Assembly: GCF_012273015.1 (NCBI RefSeq)
Contig: NZ_CP050954.1
Span: forward strand, 310,001-374,000
Source: Hymenobacter sp. BT18
GTDB lineage: Bacteria; Bacteroidota; Bacteroidia; Cytophagales; Hymenobacteraceae
Direction of reading: 5' to 3'
DNA: 64,000 nucleotides
The notes under the pieces were generated by a model that saw only the letters and a list, made by a program, of their open reading frames with translations, ran no database searches and was not told the origin of the DNA. Position numbers and translations under genes: made by a program. The first letter of the stretch is position 1. Every line of letters begins with the position of its first letter. Below are positions 34,575 through 44,371 of the stretch, one piece after another.

Positions 34575-35885
34575 TTGACACCTTCCGAAATACAGAGTAT
34601 CAAACAACGCTTCGGCATCATCGGCAACGCGCCTACGCTGAACTACGCCATTCAGGTGGCAGCGCAGGTGGCTCCTACCGACATGACGGTGCTGATTACG
34701 GGCGAAAGTGGTTCCGGTAAGGAGTCGTTTTCCAAGATTATTCACGCCCTGTCGCCGCGCAAGCACGGACAATTCATTGCCATCAACTGCGGCGCCATTC
34801 CCGAAGGCACCATCGACTCGGAGCTATTCGGGCACGAAAAAGGCTCCTTTACCGGCGCCCAGGAAGCCCGCAAAGGCTACTTCGAGGTAACCAACGGCGG
34901 CACCATTTTCCTCGATGAGATTGGGGAAATGCCCCTGGGTACCCAGGCCCGGTTGCTGCGCGTGCTCGAAAATGGGGAGTTTATTCGGGTGGGCTCCAGC
35001 AAAGTGCAGAAGACCGACGTGCGCGTGGTGGCCGCTACCAACGTGAATCTGCTGGACGCCGTGCGCGAAGGCCGCTTCCGTGAGGACCTGTACTACCGAC
35101 TTAATACGGTGCCGATTACTGTTCCACCCCTGCGTGAACGCGGCGATGATATTTACCTACTATTCAGGAAGTTTGCCACGGATTTTGCCGACCGCTACCG
35201 CGTAAAGCCCATTAGCCTCAACCCCGAGGCAGTACAGGAGCTGCAGCGGTTCCGCTTTCCCGGCAACATCCGCCAGCTTAAGAACGTGGCCGAGCAGATG
35301 TCGGTGCTGGAAACCGACCGCGAGGTGGATGCCCGCCGCCTGCGCACCTACCTGCCTGCCGACCAAAGCAGCCGCCTGCCCATGCTGGCCCACGCCGCCG
35401 GGCAGGCCACCGATGGCGCCGGCAACGCCTATTCGGAGCGCGACTTACTCTACAAGGTGCTGTTTGATATGCGCCGCGACATGACCGACCTAAAGCGGCT
35501 GGTGCTGGACCTGGCCGCCGGCCAACGCCCCCAGGATACTCAGGAATTGCTGCGCCAGAACAGTCACTTGTTCAGCAACTTGAACGCGGTGCCCTACGAG
35601 GCTGGCCGGCCTCTGCGCCCGGCCCCCGAAGGCAGTGCCTCCGAGTACATCCTCACGCCCTCCGTGGCCGAGCCTATCGAGTACGAGGAGGAAGGACAGC
35701 CCGTGGAAGATATTTCGCACGAAACAGAAGAGGAAACTCTTTCGCTGGAGGCTAAGGAAAAGGAAATGATTATTAAAGCGTTGCGCAAGCACAACAACAA
35801 GCGCAAGTACGCGGCTCACGATCTGGGCATTTCCGAGCGCACCCTGTACCGCAAGCTCAAGCAATATGATCTGGAACAACTATAA
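34575..35885 (+). CDS. Sigma-54-type AAA+ enhancer-binding regulator lacking a receiver domain
   Basis: 436 residues from a TTG. The AAA+ domain covers residues 12-260: GESGSGKE (43-50, Walker A), the sigma-54-contact loop as GSFTGA (90-95) instead of the usual GAFTGA, GGTIFLDEIGE (Walker B), and the arginine fingers in RFREDLYYRLN. An acidic, poorly conserved linker follows (300-385), then a Fis-type HTH (KRKYAAHDLGISERTLYRKL, near residue 410). There is no N-terminal sensor. The Ser-for-Ala change in the loop is unusual. Its 3' end overlaps lptE by 20 bases, so it is cotranscribed with envelope genes. Confidence 0.92.
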   Translation: MTPSEIQSIKQRFGIIGNAPTLNYAIQVAAQVAPTDMTVLITGESGSGKESFSKIIHALSPRKHGQFIAINCGAIPEGTIDSELFGHEKGSFTGAQEARKGYFEVTNGGTIFLDEIGEMPLGTQARLLRVLENGEFIRVGSSKVQKTDVRVVAATNVNLLDAVREGRFREDLYYRLNTVPITVPPLRERGDDIYLLFRKFATDFADRYRVKPISLNPEAVQELQRFRFPGNIRQLKNVAEQMSVLETDREVDARRLRTYLPADQSSRLPMLAHAAGQATDGAGNAYSERDLLYKVLFDMRRDMTDLKRLVLDLAAGQRPQDTQELLRQNSHLFSNLNAVPYEAGRPLRPAPEGSASEYILTPSVAEPIEYEEEGQPVEDISHETEEETLSLEAKEKEMIIKALRKHNNKRKYAAHDLGISERTLYRKLKQYDLEQL

Positions 35886-36396
35886 GCGGCTGCTCGCCCT
35901 CTGCCTGCTGGTGCTGGCGGCCACCCTCACGGGCTGCGGTATTTACTCGTTTACGGGTACCAACACGGGCGCCGCCAAAACGATGTCCATCCAGACCTTC
36001 CCCAACAACGCCCCTAACGGCCCATCGGCGCTTTCTCAGCAGTTTACCGAGGACTTCAAAGACTTTTTCCAGCGCAACACTACTCTGAAGCTAGTCCCGC
36101 GTGATGGCGACCTGCAGTTTGAAGGCGCCATTATTGCCTACGACCTGGCCCCGGCGGCCATCGAAAACCAGGGTGGCCGCGACCAGGCGGGCATTAACCG
36201 GCTCACCATTCAGGTGCGGGTGAAATTCACGAATACCCTGGACCCCAAGCAGGACTTCGAGCAAACCTTTCAGAGCTACGAAGACTTCCCCGGCACCCAG
36301 GACGCCTCGCAGATTAGTGCCAACCAGACAAAGATCCGCGAAATCAACCGGCGCATTATCAATGATGCCTTTAACAAGTCGGTAGCCAACTGGTAA
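35866..36396 (+). CDS. lptE: LPS assembly lipoprotein LptE
   Basis: Outer-membrane lipoprotein that plugs the LptD barrel and helps insert lipopolysaccharide. 176 residues with a type II signal peptide (lipobox LTGC, Cys24) and GIYSFTGTNTG directly after it, the hallmark of Bacteroidota LptE. The mature domain is a two-layer alpha/beta fold: SIQTFPNNAP, SQQFTEDFKDFFQRNTTLKLVP. It overlaps the regulator gene by 20 bases and precedes the TPR protein and secG, as in other members of the phylum. Confidence 0.9.
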   Translation: MIWNNYKRLLALCLLVLAATLTGCGIYSFTGTNTGAAKTMSIQTFPNNAPNGPSALSQQFTEDFKDFFQRNTTLKLVPRDGDLQFEGAIIAYDLAPAAIENQGGRDQAGINRLTIQVRVKFTNTLDPKQDFEQTFQSYEDFPGTQDASQISANQTKIREINRRIINDAFNKSVANW

Positions 36397-36512
36397 GTTA
36401 TGGCGGGCAATGATTTAGTGGCTAAAATCCCGTATTGTTGCGCCCCGCCAGCGGCGGCCTCTTCCTTCACTACCAAGCCTACCGGGCCTTTCGGCCGTTA
36501 TTTCTCCTGCTC

Positions 36513-37934
36513 ATGACCCGCGCGTCGCTGCTACACATTCTTCATCACGTGACGCATATTTCGCAGGCCGAAGTGCGCGAGCTGGAGCAGTTGGCGGCCG
36601 CTTTCCCCTATTGCCAGACGGCCCACCTGCTGCTGGCCAAAGCTGCGCACGACCAGGGCAGCATGCTGGCCAGCCAGCGCCTGCGCCACGCGGCCACCTA
36701 CGCCGCCGACCGGGAGCTGCTGCGTCGGCTGATTGAAACCTCGCCCGCGGCGCTGCTGGTCGATTCACCAACTCACCTTGTCCCGGCAGCTGCTGAGGCC
36801 GGCGTATCGGCACCCGTCGAGGTTGACTTACCGCCAACGCCCGAAACCAACGTATCCGAATCGTTGGCTGCACTGGCAAGCGAGGAATCCAACCCTGATT
36901 TACCGGCCTCGCTGCTGGAGGCTGCTGCAGAGCAGCCATCGGCCACGGTTACAGAAGAGGCTAACGCAGGCCCAGAACCTAGTTTTCACACCGAATCAGT
37001 TGTGGCCGCCGACTGGCAGGAAACAGTTGCGGAAGCCGAGTTCCCAGCAAAAGATGCTTTAGCCTCCGCCCCCCCGGAAGAAGCGCTGCTTGCGAAGGAT
37101 GCTGAAAACCTTGTACCGGCAACCACGGCAGCCGCCAATGCTGATTCCCATCCCGCAGAGTTGCCCGTGGAGCGGGTAGCGCAAGAGGAGAATACTGAGG
37201 AAGCTAGCTTGGAGGTGGAAGCTGAGGCGGCGATTGTAGAAGAAACTCCCGTACTCCTGCCGGCGCCTACTTCGGGTGAGGAAGTCATAGCGGAGCCAGC
37301 CGACCAGCCCGAAGCGGTTACCATCGTTGCCTTGCCCGACGATTTGCCCGCAGTAGCTCCGCCCATCCGTGCCCCCGCCGATGCCGGGTTTTCGCGTTTT
37401 GAGTATGGCTTTGAAGAGCCGGATTCCGTGGCGGTTCCCGTTCTGTACGAATTGCCCGAGGCCGATGATGCCGCCCGCCAGAAAACGCCGCCCTTCTACG
37501 CCGACCCCTCTATCGGCTACGGCCTAGGGAGCAGCAGCCGACTGGGCTACGCCCTGGAGGCCGGCGAGGCTGGCATGCTGCCCTTGCCACTCGAAGCCTT
37601 CTTCGAGCCCGACGCCCTGTTGCTGGCTCACCTTGAGGCCCATAAGCCGGCGCCCCTGCCCACCTCCATCGACCTGATCAACCGCTTCCTGAAAAATAAG
37701 CCCCGGCTGAAAAGCCCGGCCACCCTACCGGCTCCTACCGATGAACAGGCCGACCTATCGGTACGCAGCACCAGCAGCGTGCCCGAACTGGCCTCCGAAA
37801 GCTTGGCTAAAATCATGGTGCGGCAGGGAAAAGTGGCCAAGGCCATTGAAATATACGAGCGGCTGATGGTGCGCCAGCCGGAAAAAAAGGCGTACTTTGC
37901 CGACCAAATTCAACACCTGAAACTCTCGCAGTAG
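36513..37934 (+). CDS. Hypothetical protein with acidic low-complexity centre, between lptE and secG
   Basis: 473 residues from the ATG at 36513; the frame extends to 36435 without protein character. Residues 1-75 are a helical domain (SLLHILHHVTHISQAEVRELEQLAAAFPYCQ, AHLLLAKAAHDQGSML), resembling a TPR-type start. Residues 85-330 are Glu/Ala/Val/Pro-rich and look disordered. The C-terminus (about 385-473) has SIDLINRFLKNKPRL and a final TPR-like LAKIMVRQGKVAKAIEIYERLMVRQPEKK. The N- and C-terminal blocks are conserved in Bacteroidota at this locus, while the centre is not. The stop codon abuts the secG start. Confidence 0.82.
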   Translation: MTRASLLHILHHVTHISQAEVRELEQLAAAFPYCQTAHLLLAKAAHDQGSMLASQRLRHAATYAADRELLRRLIETSPAALLVDSPTHLVPAAAEAGVSAPVEVDLPPTPETNVSESLAALASEESNPDLPASLLEAAAEQPSATVTEEANAGPEPSFHTESVVAADWQETVAEAEFPAKDALASAPPEEALLAKDAENLVPATTAAANADSHPAELPVERVAQEENTEEASLEVEAEAAIVEETPVLLPAPTSGEEVIAEPADQPEAVTIVALPDDLPAVAPPIRAPADAGFSRFEYGFEEPDSVAVPVLYELPEADDAARQKTPPFYADPSIGYGLGSSSRLGYALEAGEAGMLPLPLEAFFEPDALLLAHLEAHKPAPLPTSIDLINRFLKNKPRLKSPATLPAPTDEQADLSVRSTSSVPELASESLAKIMVRQGKVAKAIEIYERLMVRQPEKKAYFADQIQHLKLSQ

Positions 37935-38306
37935 ATGTACATTGCCCTAATCAGCCTGATTATTTTTGTGTGCTTGTTGCTGGCCCTGGTGGTGCTGGCC
38001 CAGAACCCCAAAGGCGGCGGCCTCTCCAGCCAGTTCGGCGCGGGCGGCACGGCCCAGCTGATGGGCGTAAAGCGCACCGGCGACCTGCTGGAGCGCCTCA
38101 CCTGGGGCTTTGCCATTGGCCTGATTGTACTTTCGCTGGGCACCCACATGGTGAATGGGGAGTCGGCCGCCGCGCCGGTTCGCAGCGTGAACCAGCAGCG
38201 CGCCCTCGAAACGCGCGTACCCGCTACCCCAGTCCCTTCAGCCCCGGCTCCGGCTGCTACGCCGTCCCCGGCTCCCGCTACTACGCCCGCACCCGCTACG
38301 AAGTAA
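37935..38306 (+). CDS. secG: Preprotein translocase subunit SecG
   Basis: Accessory subunit of the SecYEG protein channel. Two membrane helices (residues 2-22 and 55-75) are separated by the classic LAQNPKGGGLSSQFGAGG loop (around residues 22-40). A Pro/Ala-rich tail of about 40 residues follows, longer than the E. coli protein but common in this phylum. It starts directly after the stop codon of the preceding TPR-like gene and ends before a strong hairpin terminator at 38354. Confidence 0.93.
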   Translation: MYIALISLIIFVCLLLALVVLAQNPKGGGLSSQFGAGGTAQLMGVKRTGDLLERLTWGFAIGLIVLSLGTHMVNGESAAAPVRSVNQQRALETRVPATPVPSAPAPAATPSPAPATTPAPATK

Positions 38307-38353
38307 TTTTTCGGCCGCGGCCAGCTTTAGTGGCTGCAGCAGCTGCAGTCTAC

Positions 38354-38395
38354 CATCCGGTAGTTCCCCAGGGGAGCTACCGGATGTTTGTTTTT
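38354..38395 (+). terminator. Intrinsic terminator after secG
   Basis: Long hairpin (38354-38386, about 16 paired bases, CATCCGGTAG arm) followed by a T-rich stretch TGTTTGTTTTT. Confidence 0.85.
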
Positions 38396-38427
38396 AGGCC
38401 CTTTCCGTGGCAGACTCTGCCACCACT

Positions 38428-38486
38428 CTGACAGACCCTCGTGTAAGTTTCCGTCAAGAATGCGGTTTTGGTGTTCATTCTGTCAG
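38428..38486. promoter_or_regulatory. Inverted repeat upstream of groES
   Basis: CTGACAGA (38428-38435) is complementary to TCTGTCAG (38479-38486) with a 43-base spacer, in the groESL promoter region. It could be a regulatory site or a chance pair. No CIRCE element (TTAGCACTC-N9-GAGTGCTAA) is present. Confidence 0.25.
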
Positions 38487-38567
38487 GTTTCCCGGGGCTG
38501 GCATAAGAAGTGTTGGGCAGCGGGCACCACCTAGTTTCAAGTAACCTTTTTAACCAAAACGTACCAT

Positions 38568-38858
38568 ATGTCGCTTAGCATGAAACCGCTGGCTGACCGC
38601 GTCATCATCGCGCCGGCCGCTGCCGAGGAGAAAACCAAATCGGGCATTATCATCCCCGATACGGCCAAAGAAAAGCCCCAGCGCGGCGAAGTTGTAGCCG
38701 TAGGCGAAGGCAAAGTGGCCGACAACGGCACCACCATCAAGCCTCAGGTAAGCGTTGGCGACCAAGTGCTCTACGGCAAGTATGCCGGCACCGAAATCAC
38801 CGTGGAAGGTACAGACTACCTCATCATGCGGGAGTCGGACATCCTGGCCGTACTCTAA
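38568..38858 (+). CDS. groES: Co-chaperonin GroES
   Basis: 96-residue lid of the GroEL chamber. [37 protein letters not shown] covers the conserved core and mobile loop (about residues 20-35), and the C-terminus is [13 protein letters not shown]. The length is normal. It is followed by groEL after 42 bases and shares its transcript. No exact TAnnTTTG box is visible upstream, although the region between the secG terminator and this gene is about 170 bases. Confidence 0.97.
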   Translation: MSLSMKPLADRVIIAPAAAEEKTKSGIIIPDTAKEKPQRGEVVAVGEGKVADNGTTIKPQVSVGDQVLYGKYAGTEITVEGTDYLIMRESDILAVL

Positions 38859-38879
38859 GCTTCCTTTCTTTCTCTCTGA

Positions 38880-40547
<1,668 letters not shown>

Positions 40548-40614
40548 TCAGCCGCAGGTTGAACGGATGGTTTTGACGGATAAAACGGATTCGTTCTGAT
40601 AATTCCTCCGCTAT

Positions 40615-40650
40615 AAAAGCCCCGCTGGATTAATCCAGCGGGGCTTTTTT
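40615..40650. terminator. Terminator between convergent groEL and the small membrane gene
   Basis: 16-base arms AAAAGCCCCGCTGGAT and ATCCAGCGGGGCTTTT with a 2-base loop, ending in TTTTTT. It is symmetrical, so it serves both strands. Confidence 0.9.
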
Positions 40651-40664
40651 GCTTACATGAGAGC

Positions 40665-40910
40665 TTATTTTTTCTTGATAAGCTGATTGCTGAACCCAAT
40701 CAGCAGCATTACGATAACCACTAGTGCGCCCGTTACCCATTTCATCTGGATGGCGCGGGCGCACAAGTCGCGGCCGGATACCTGAGACAGGCAGCCATCT
40801 ACTCCGGTTTCATATTTCAGGCTCACCTGCACGCCAAACAGGCTGAGGAGGGCCCACAAAGCGGCCAGGCTGCAGAGGACAATCAGGGCTGTATGCTGGT
40901 GGTCTGACAT
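40665..40910 (-). CDS. Small two-helix membrane protein
   Basis: 81 residues from the ATG at 40910; the frame reaches 40985, but that part contains the upstream terminator. Two membrane segments (about residues 8-26 and 55-74) with a loop holding DGCLSQVSGRDLCARA, where two cysteines could form a disulfide. No family is recognised. Terminators on both sides (40615, 40941) isolate it as a monocistronic unit. Confidence 0.7.
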   Translation of the reverse strand: MSDHQHTALIVLCSLAALWALLSLFGVQVSLKYETGVDGCLSQVSGRDLCARAIQMKWVTGALVVIVMLLIGFSNQLIKKK

Positions 40911-40940
40911 GTGGTGTTGGGAACTTAGACAACTTGTATT

Positions 40941-40976
40941 AAAAAGCCCCGCCGAAATGATTCGGCGGGGCTTTTT
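40941..40976. terminator. Terminator downstream of the POT transporter gene
   Basis: Arms AAAAAGCCCCGCCGAA and TTCGGCGGGGCTTTTT with a 4-base loop. It lies 20 bases past the POT stop codon (minus strand). Confidence 0.9.
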
Positions 40977-40995
40977 AGTTCTCATGCTTGGCTGC

Positions 40996-42420
40996 TTAAC
41001 CGCGGCCGTGCATCATGTGGAACAGCTTCTTGGCAATGGCGACCAGAATCAGGCCGGCCAGGATAACGAAGCCGGCAATCAGCCCGAACACCGTAAGCGC
41101 GCCCAGTTCCTCTACGTACTTGGCAATGTAGCCGCCGGCAATCTGCGCCACGAAGGGAGCCAGGAACCATACGCCCATCAGCATGGACGTGAGCGTGGGG
41201 GGCGACAGGCGCGACACCATCGACAGGCCCACCGGCGACAAGCACAACTCCCCAACGGTGTGGAAGAAATAGGTAGCAATCAGCCACCAGATGCTAGCCT
41301 TGATGGTTTGGTCGGCTATGTCGCCACCACGCTCCATCACGGCGCCTACCATGAACAGGAAGCCCACGCCCAGCAAAATCATGCCCAGGCCCATCTTCAC
41401 GGGGATGCTCAGGTCCTTGCCCTTGCGGCTCAGGTTGATCCATAGAGCCGCTACCGGCGCGCCCAGCAGCACAATAAAGCCCGCATTCACCGACTGGAAC
41501 CAGGATGTCGGAATGAGGAAGCCGAAGACTTCGCGGTCGATATACTTATCGGTATAGAGGGTGAGCGAGGAGCCAGCCTGCTCGAACCCGGCCCAAAAGA
41601 ACACCACAAACAGCGTGATGATGAAGATAACGGCCATGCGGTCGGTTTCCTCCTTGGTCAGCGGTGTTTTGGCAATGGTTTTGTCATCGTTCTGGCCTTC
41701 AGGGTACATGCCTACGTCGCCGAGGTAGCGCTTGCCCAGCAGGTTGAAGAGCAACTGCCCGAGCAGCATGCCAATGCCTGCGGCCAGGAAGCCGTAGCGG
41801 AAGCCGTAGCTGGCTACCTGCTCTACGCCATCTACCACTGTTTTAGTGGCAAACCAGTCTTCGGCCAAGTAGCCGCATACCAGCGGGGCAATGAAGGCAC
41901 CCGTGTTGATGCCCATATAGAAAATGGTAAAAGCAGCATCGCGCCGGGGGTCACCCTGCTGGTAAAGCTTGCCTACGATGGTGGAGATGTTGGGCTTAAA
42001 GAAGCCGTTGCCCACACAAAGCAGCAGCAGCCCCAGGGCCGTAGGCCACGGCAGCCCGAAGAAGGCTGCTTCGCGGGAAAGATCCGGCTGCATGAACAGG
42101 AAGAACTGCCCCAGCGCCATGGTAAGTCCCCCAATCAGGATAGCGCGGCGCTGGCCGATGTACTTATCAGCCAGCCAGCCGCCCAGGATAGGCGTCAGGT
42201 ATACAAAGCCGGTGAAATAGCCATAAATCAGCGAAGCGCTGGCCGCCGGAATGCCCAAACCACCCTCCAGTGCTGTTTTGGACAGATAAAGCATGAGCAG
42301 GCCGCGCATACCGTAGTAGCTGAACCGCTCCCACATTTCGGTGAGAAACAGTAGGTACAGCCCGGGCGGGTGCCCCTGTTGCGTACTGGGTTGCTCCTGA
42401 ACAACGGAGGTTGTTTGCAT
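40996..42420 (-). CDS. POT/PTR2 family proton-dependent oligopeptide transporter
   Basis: 474 residues from the ATG at 42420; the frame extends to 42591 without protein character. Twelve or more membrane helices. Family motifs are clear: LTEMWERFSYYGMRGLL (ExxERFxYYG) in helix 1, GGWLADKYIGQRRAI after helix 2, GNGFFKPNIS and FTIFYMGINTGAFIAPL near helix 5, and HTVGELCLSPVGLSMVSRLSP in the second half. It imports di- and tripeptides with protons. The next minus-strand genes are unrelated, so it stands alone. Confidence 0.95.
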   Translation of the reverse strand: MQTTSVVQEQPSTQQGHPPGLYLLFLTEMWERFSYYGMRGLLMLYLSKTALEGGLGIPAASASLIYGYFTGFVYLTPILGGWLADKYIGQRRAILIGGLTMALGQFFLFMQPDLSREAAFFGLPWPTALGLLLLCVGNGFFKPNISTIVGKLYQQGDPRRDAAFTIFYMGINTGAFIAPLVCGYLAEDWFATKTVVDGVEQVASYGFRYGFLAAGIGMLLGQLLFNLLGKRYLGDVGMYPEGQNDDKTIAKTPLTKEETDRMAVIFIITLFVVFFWAGFEQAGSSLTLYTDKYIDREVFGFLIPTSWFQSVNAGFIVLLGAPVAALWINLSRKGKDLSIPVKMGLGMILLGVGFLFMVGAVMERGGDIADQTIKASIWWLIATYFFHTVGELCLSPVGLSMVSRLSPPTLTSMLMGVWFLAPFVAQIAGGYIAKYVEELGALTVFGLIAGFVILAGLILVAIAKKLFHMMHGRG

Positions 42421-42611
42421 GAAAAGAAAGTAAGAGGTGGAAGAGTAACCGTTTTCCCGCCCGAAGGCGAATGGGGTTGGTAAATCTACAAAACTTTCCC
42501 AACTGGCTCTGGGCGTTGGCTTGTTCGCTAGAATAGACAGATTCGCTGGCAAACCTACAAGCGAAAATTCGCTTTTTTTGTAACATGTCACAATCGAGTC
42601 GCGTTTTTGTC

Positions 42612-42619
42612 TATTTTTG
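42612..42619 (+). promoter_or_regulatory. -7 promoter box TATTTTTG of pckA
   Basis: Exact consensus, 51 bases before the ATG at 42671. The in-frame TTG at 42617 lies inside the box and cannot be the start. Confidence 0.6.
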
Positions 42620-42670
42620 TCTCACGATTCCCCAGTTTTTCCCACCCACCCTTATTTCGTTTTCGGCTCT

Positions 42671-44290
42671 ATGCAAGCTTCTGCCGCCAACGTATCCACT
42701 CGCCTTCAGCCGCTTGGATTCACCCAGACCACCGGTCCTGTTCACCTCAACCTCCCACCCGCTGAGTTGGTAGAACAGGCCCTACGCCGCAGCGAAGGCA
42801 CCCTCACCGACACCGGTGCGCTGATGGCTGACACCGGCAAATTCACGGGCCGCTCCCCCAAGGACCGCTTCGTGGTACAAGATGCCAGCACGGAAGACAG
42901 CGTATGGTGGGGTGACATCAACATCCCCTTCGCTGCCGACAAGTTCGACCAGCTGCACGCCAAGATGGTACACTATCTGGCCGACAAAGAGCTGTTTGTG
43001 CGCGATGCCTACGCCGGCGCCCATCCCGACTACCGGCTGAAACTGCGCGTCGTAAACGAGCTGGCCTGGCACAACCTGTTTTGCTACAACATGTTTCTGC
43101 GGCCCGAAGAAGGCGCCGACACCAGCTGGACGCCCGATTTCAGCATTATCTGCGCCCCGGGGTTTGAAGCTGACCCCGAAGTAGATGGCACCCGCCAAGC
43201 CAATTTCGCAATCATCAATTTCTCTAAGAAGATGATTCTGATTGGGGGCACGGGCTACGCCGGTGAGATGAAGAAAGGCATCTTTGGTGTGCTGAACTAC
43301 CTGCTGCCGCACGAGAAAAACACGCTGAGCATGCACTGCTCCGCCAACATCGGGGAGCAGGGCGACACGGCCATCTTCTTCGGCCTTTCCGGCACAGGCA
43401 AAACTACCCTCTCCGCTGACCCCAACCGCGGCCTTATCGGCGACGATGAGCACGGCTGGATGCCCGGGCAGGCGGGCATCTTCAACTTTGAAGGCGGCTG
43501 CTACGCCAAGGTTATTGACCTGAGCAAGGAAAAGGAGCCGCAAATCTGGGATGCCATCCGTTTTGGCTCCATCGTGGAGAACACGCGCTTCGTACCCGGC
43601 ACCCGCACAGTGGACTACGCCAACAAGTCGGTGACGGAAAACACCCGCACGGCCTACCCTATTCACTTCATTGATAACGCCGTGGAGCCCTCGGTGGGCG
43701 GTGTACCGAAGAATATCTTCTTCCTCACGGCCGATGCCTTTGGCGTGCTTCCTCCCATCAGCAAGCTGGATAAGTCGCACGCCATGTACCACTTCATGAG
43801 CGGCTACACAGCTAAGGTTGCTGGTACCGAGGTGGGCATCACCGAGCCCCAGACGACCTTCTCCGCCTGCTTCGGCCAGGTTTTCCTGCCCCTGCACCCC
43901 ACCACCTACGCCGAAATGCTGGGCAAGAAGATGGAGGAGCACGACGTGAACGTATGGCTTATCAACACGGGCTGGACGGGTGGCTCCTACGGCACGGGCA
44001 CGCGCATGAAGCTACCCTACACCCGCGCCATGATTACGGCCGCCATCAACGGCGACCTGGACGAGGTAGAGTTCGTGAAACACCCGGTGTTTGGCGTAGA
44101 AATGCCCACTTCGGTTCCGCACGTACCCAGCACCATTCTCGACCCGCGCAATACGTGGTCGGATACGGAGGCCTACGATAAGACCGCCGCTTCCCTGGCC
44201 GATAAGTTTGTGGCCAACTTCCAGAAATACGCCGAATACGCCAACGAGGAGATTCTGGCCGGTGCCCCGAAAGTAGCCGTTGCCGTTTAA
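42671..44290 (+). CDS. pckA: ATP-dependent phosphoenolpyruvate carboxykinase
   Basis: Converts oxaloacetate and ATP to phosphoenolpyruvate, CO2 and ADP, the first gluconeogenic step. 539 residues. Motifs: FTGRSPKDRFVV (substrate Arg), GTGYAGEMKKGIFGVLNYLLP, FFGLSGTGKTTLS (P-loop), DDEHGW (metal Asp), FEGGCYAK, and ENTRFVPG. The length and GLSGTGKTT loop identify the ATP-type rather than the GTP-type enzyme. It has its own promoter box and a terminator at 44314. Confidence 0.97.
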   Translation: MQASAANVSTRLQPLGFTQTTGPVHLNLPPAELVEQALRRSEGTLTDTGALMADTGKFTGRSPKDRFVVQDASTEDSVWWGDINIPFAADKFDQLHAKMVHYLADKELFVRDAYAGAHPDYRLKLRVVNELAWHNLFCYNMFLRPEEGADTSWTPDFSIICAPGFEADPEVDGTRQANFAIINFSKKMILIGGTGYAGEMKKGIFGVLNYLLPHEKNTLSMHCSANIGEQGDTAIFFGLSGTGKTTLSADPNRGLIGDDEHGWMPGQAGIFNFEGGCYAKVIDLSKEKEPQIWDAIRFGSIVENTRFVPGTRTVDYANKSVTENTRTAYPIHFIDNAVEPSVGGVPKNIFFLTADAFGVLPPISKLDKSHAMYHFMSGYTAKVAGTEVGITEPQTTFSACFGQVFLPLHPTTYAEMLGKKMEEHDVNVWLINTGWTGGSYGTGTRMKLPYTRAMITAAINGDLDEVEFVKHPVFGVEMPTSVPHVPSTILDPRNTWSDTEAYDKTAASLADKFVANFQKYAEYANEEILAGAPKVAVAV

Positions 44291-44313
44291 TTCTCCTTGC
44301 CGGTTAAGGCACT

Positions 44314-44348
44314 AAAAAGCCCCCACTGCCGTAGCAGTGGGGGCTTTT
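44314..44348. terminator. Bidirectional terminator between pckA and the SDR gene
   Basis: Arms AAAAGCCCCCACTGC and GCAGTGGGGGCTTTT with a 4-base loop, between convergent genes. Confidence 0.9.
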
Positions 44349-44371
44349 GCTTGGTATCGAACGGGGTAGCC

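Noticed and set aside
38396..38567. CIRCE/HrcA operator upstream of groES
   Set aside because: The consensus TTAGCACTC-N9-GAGTGCTAA is absent; only an unrelated 8-base inverted repeat is present.
42782..43942. 386-codon minus-strand frame inside pckA
   Set aside because: Shadow of the PEP carboxykinase gene.
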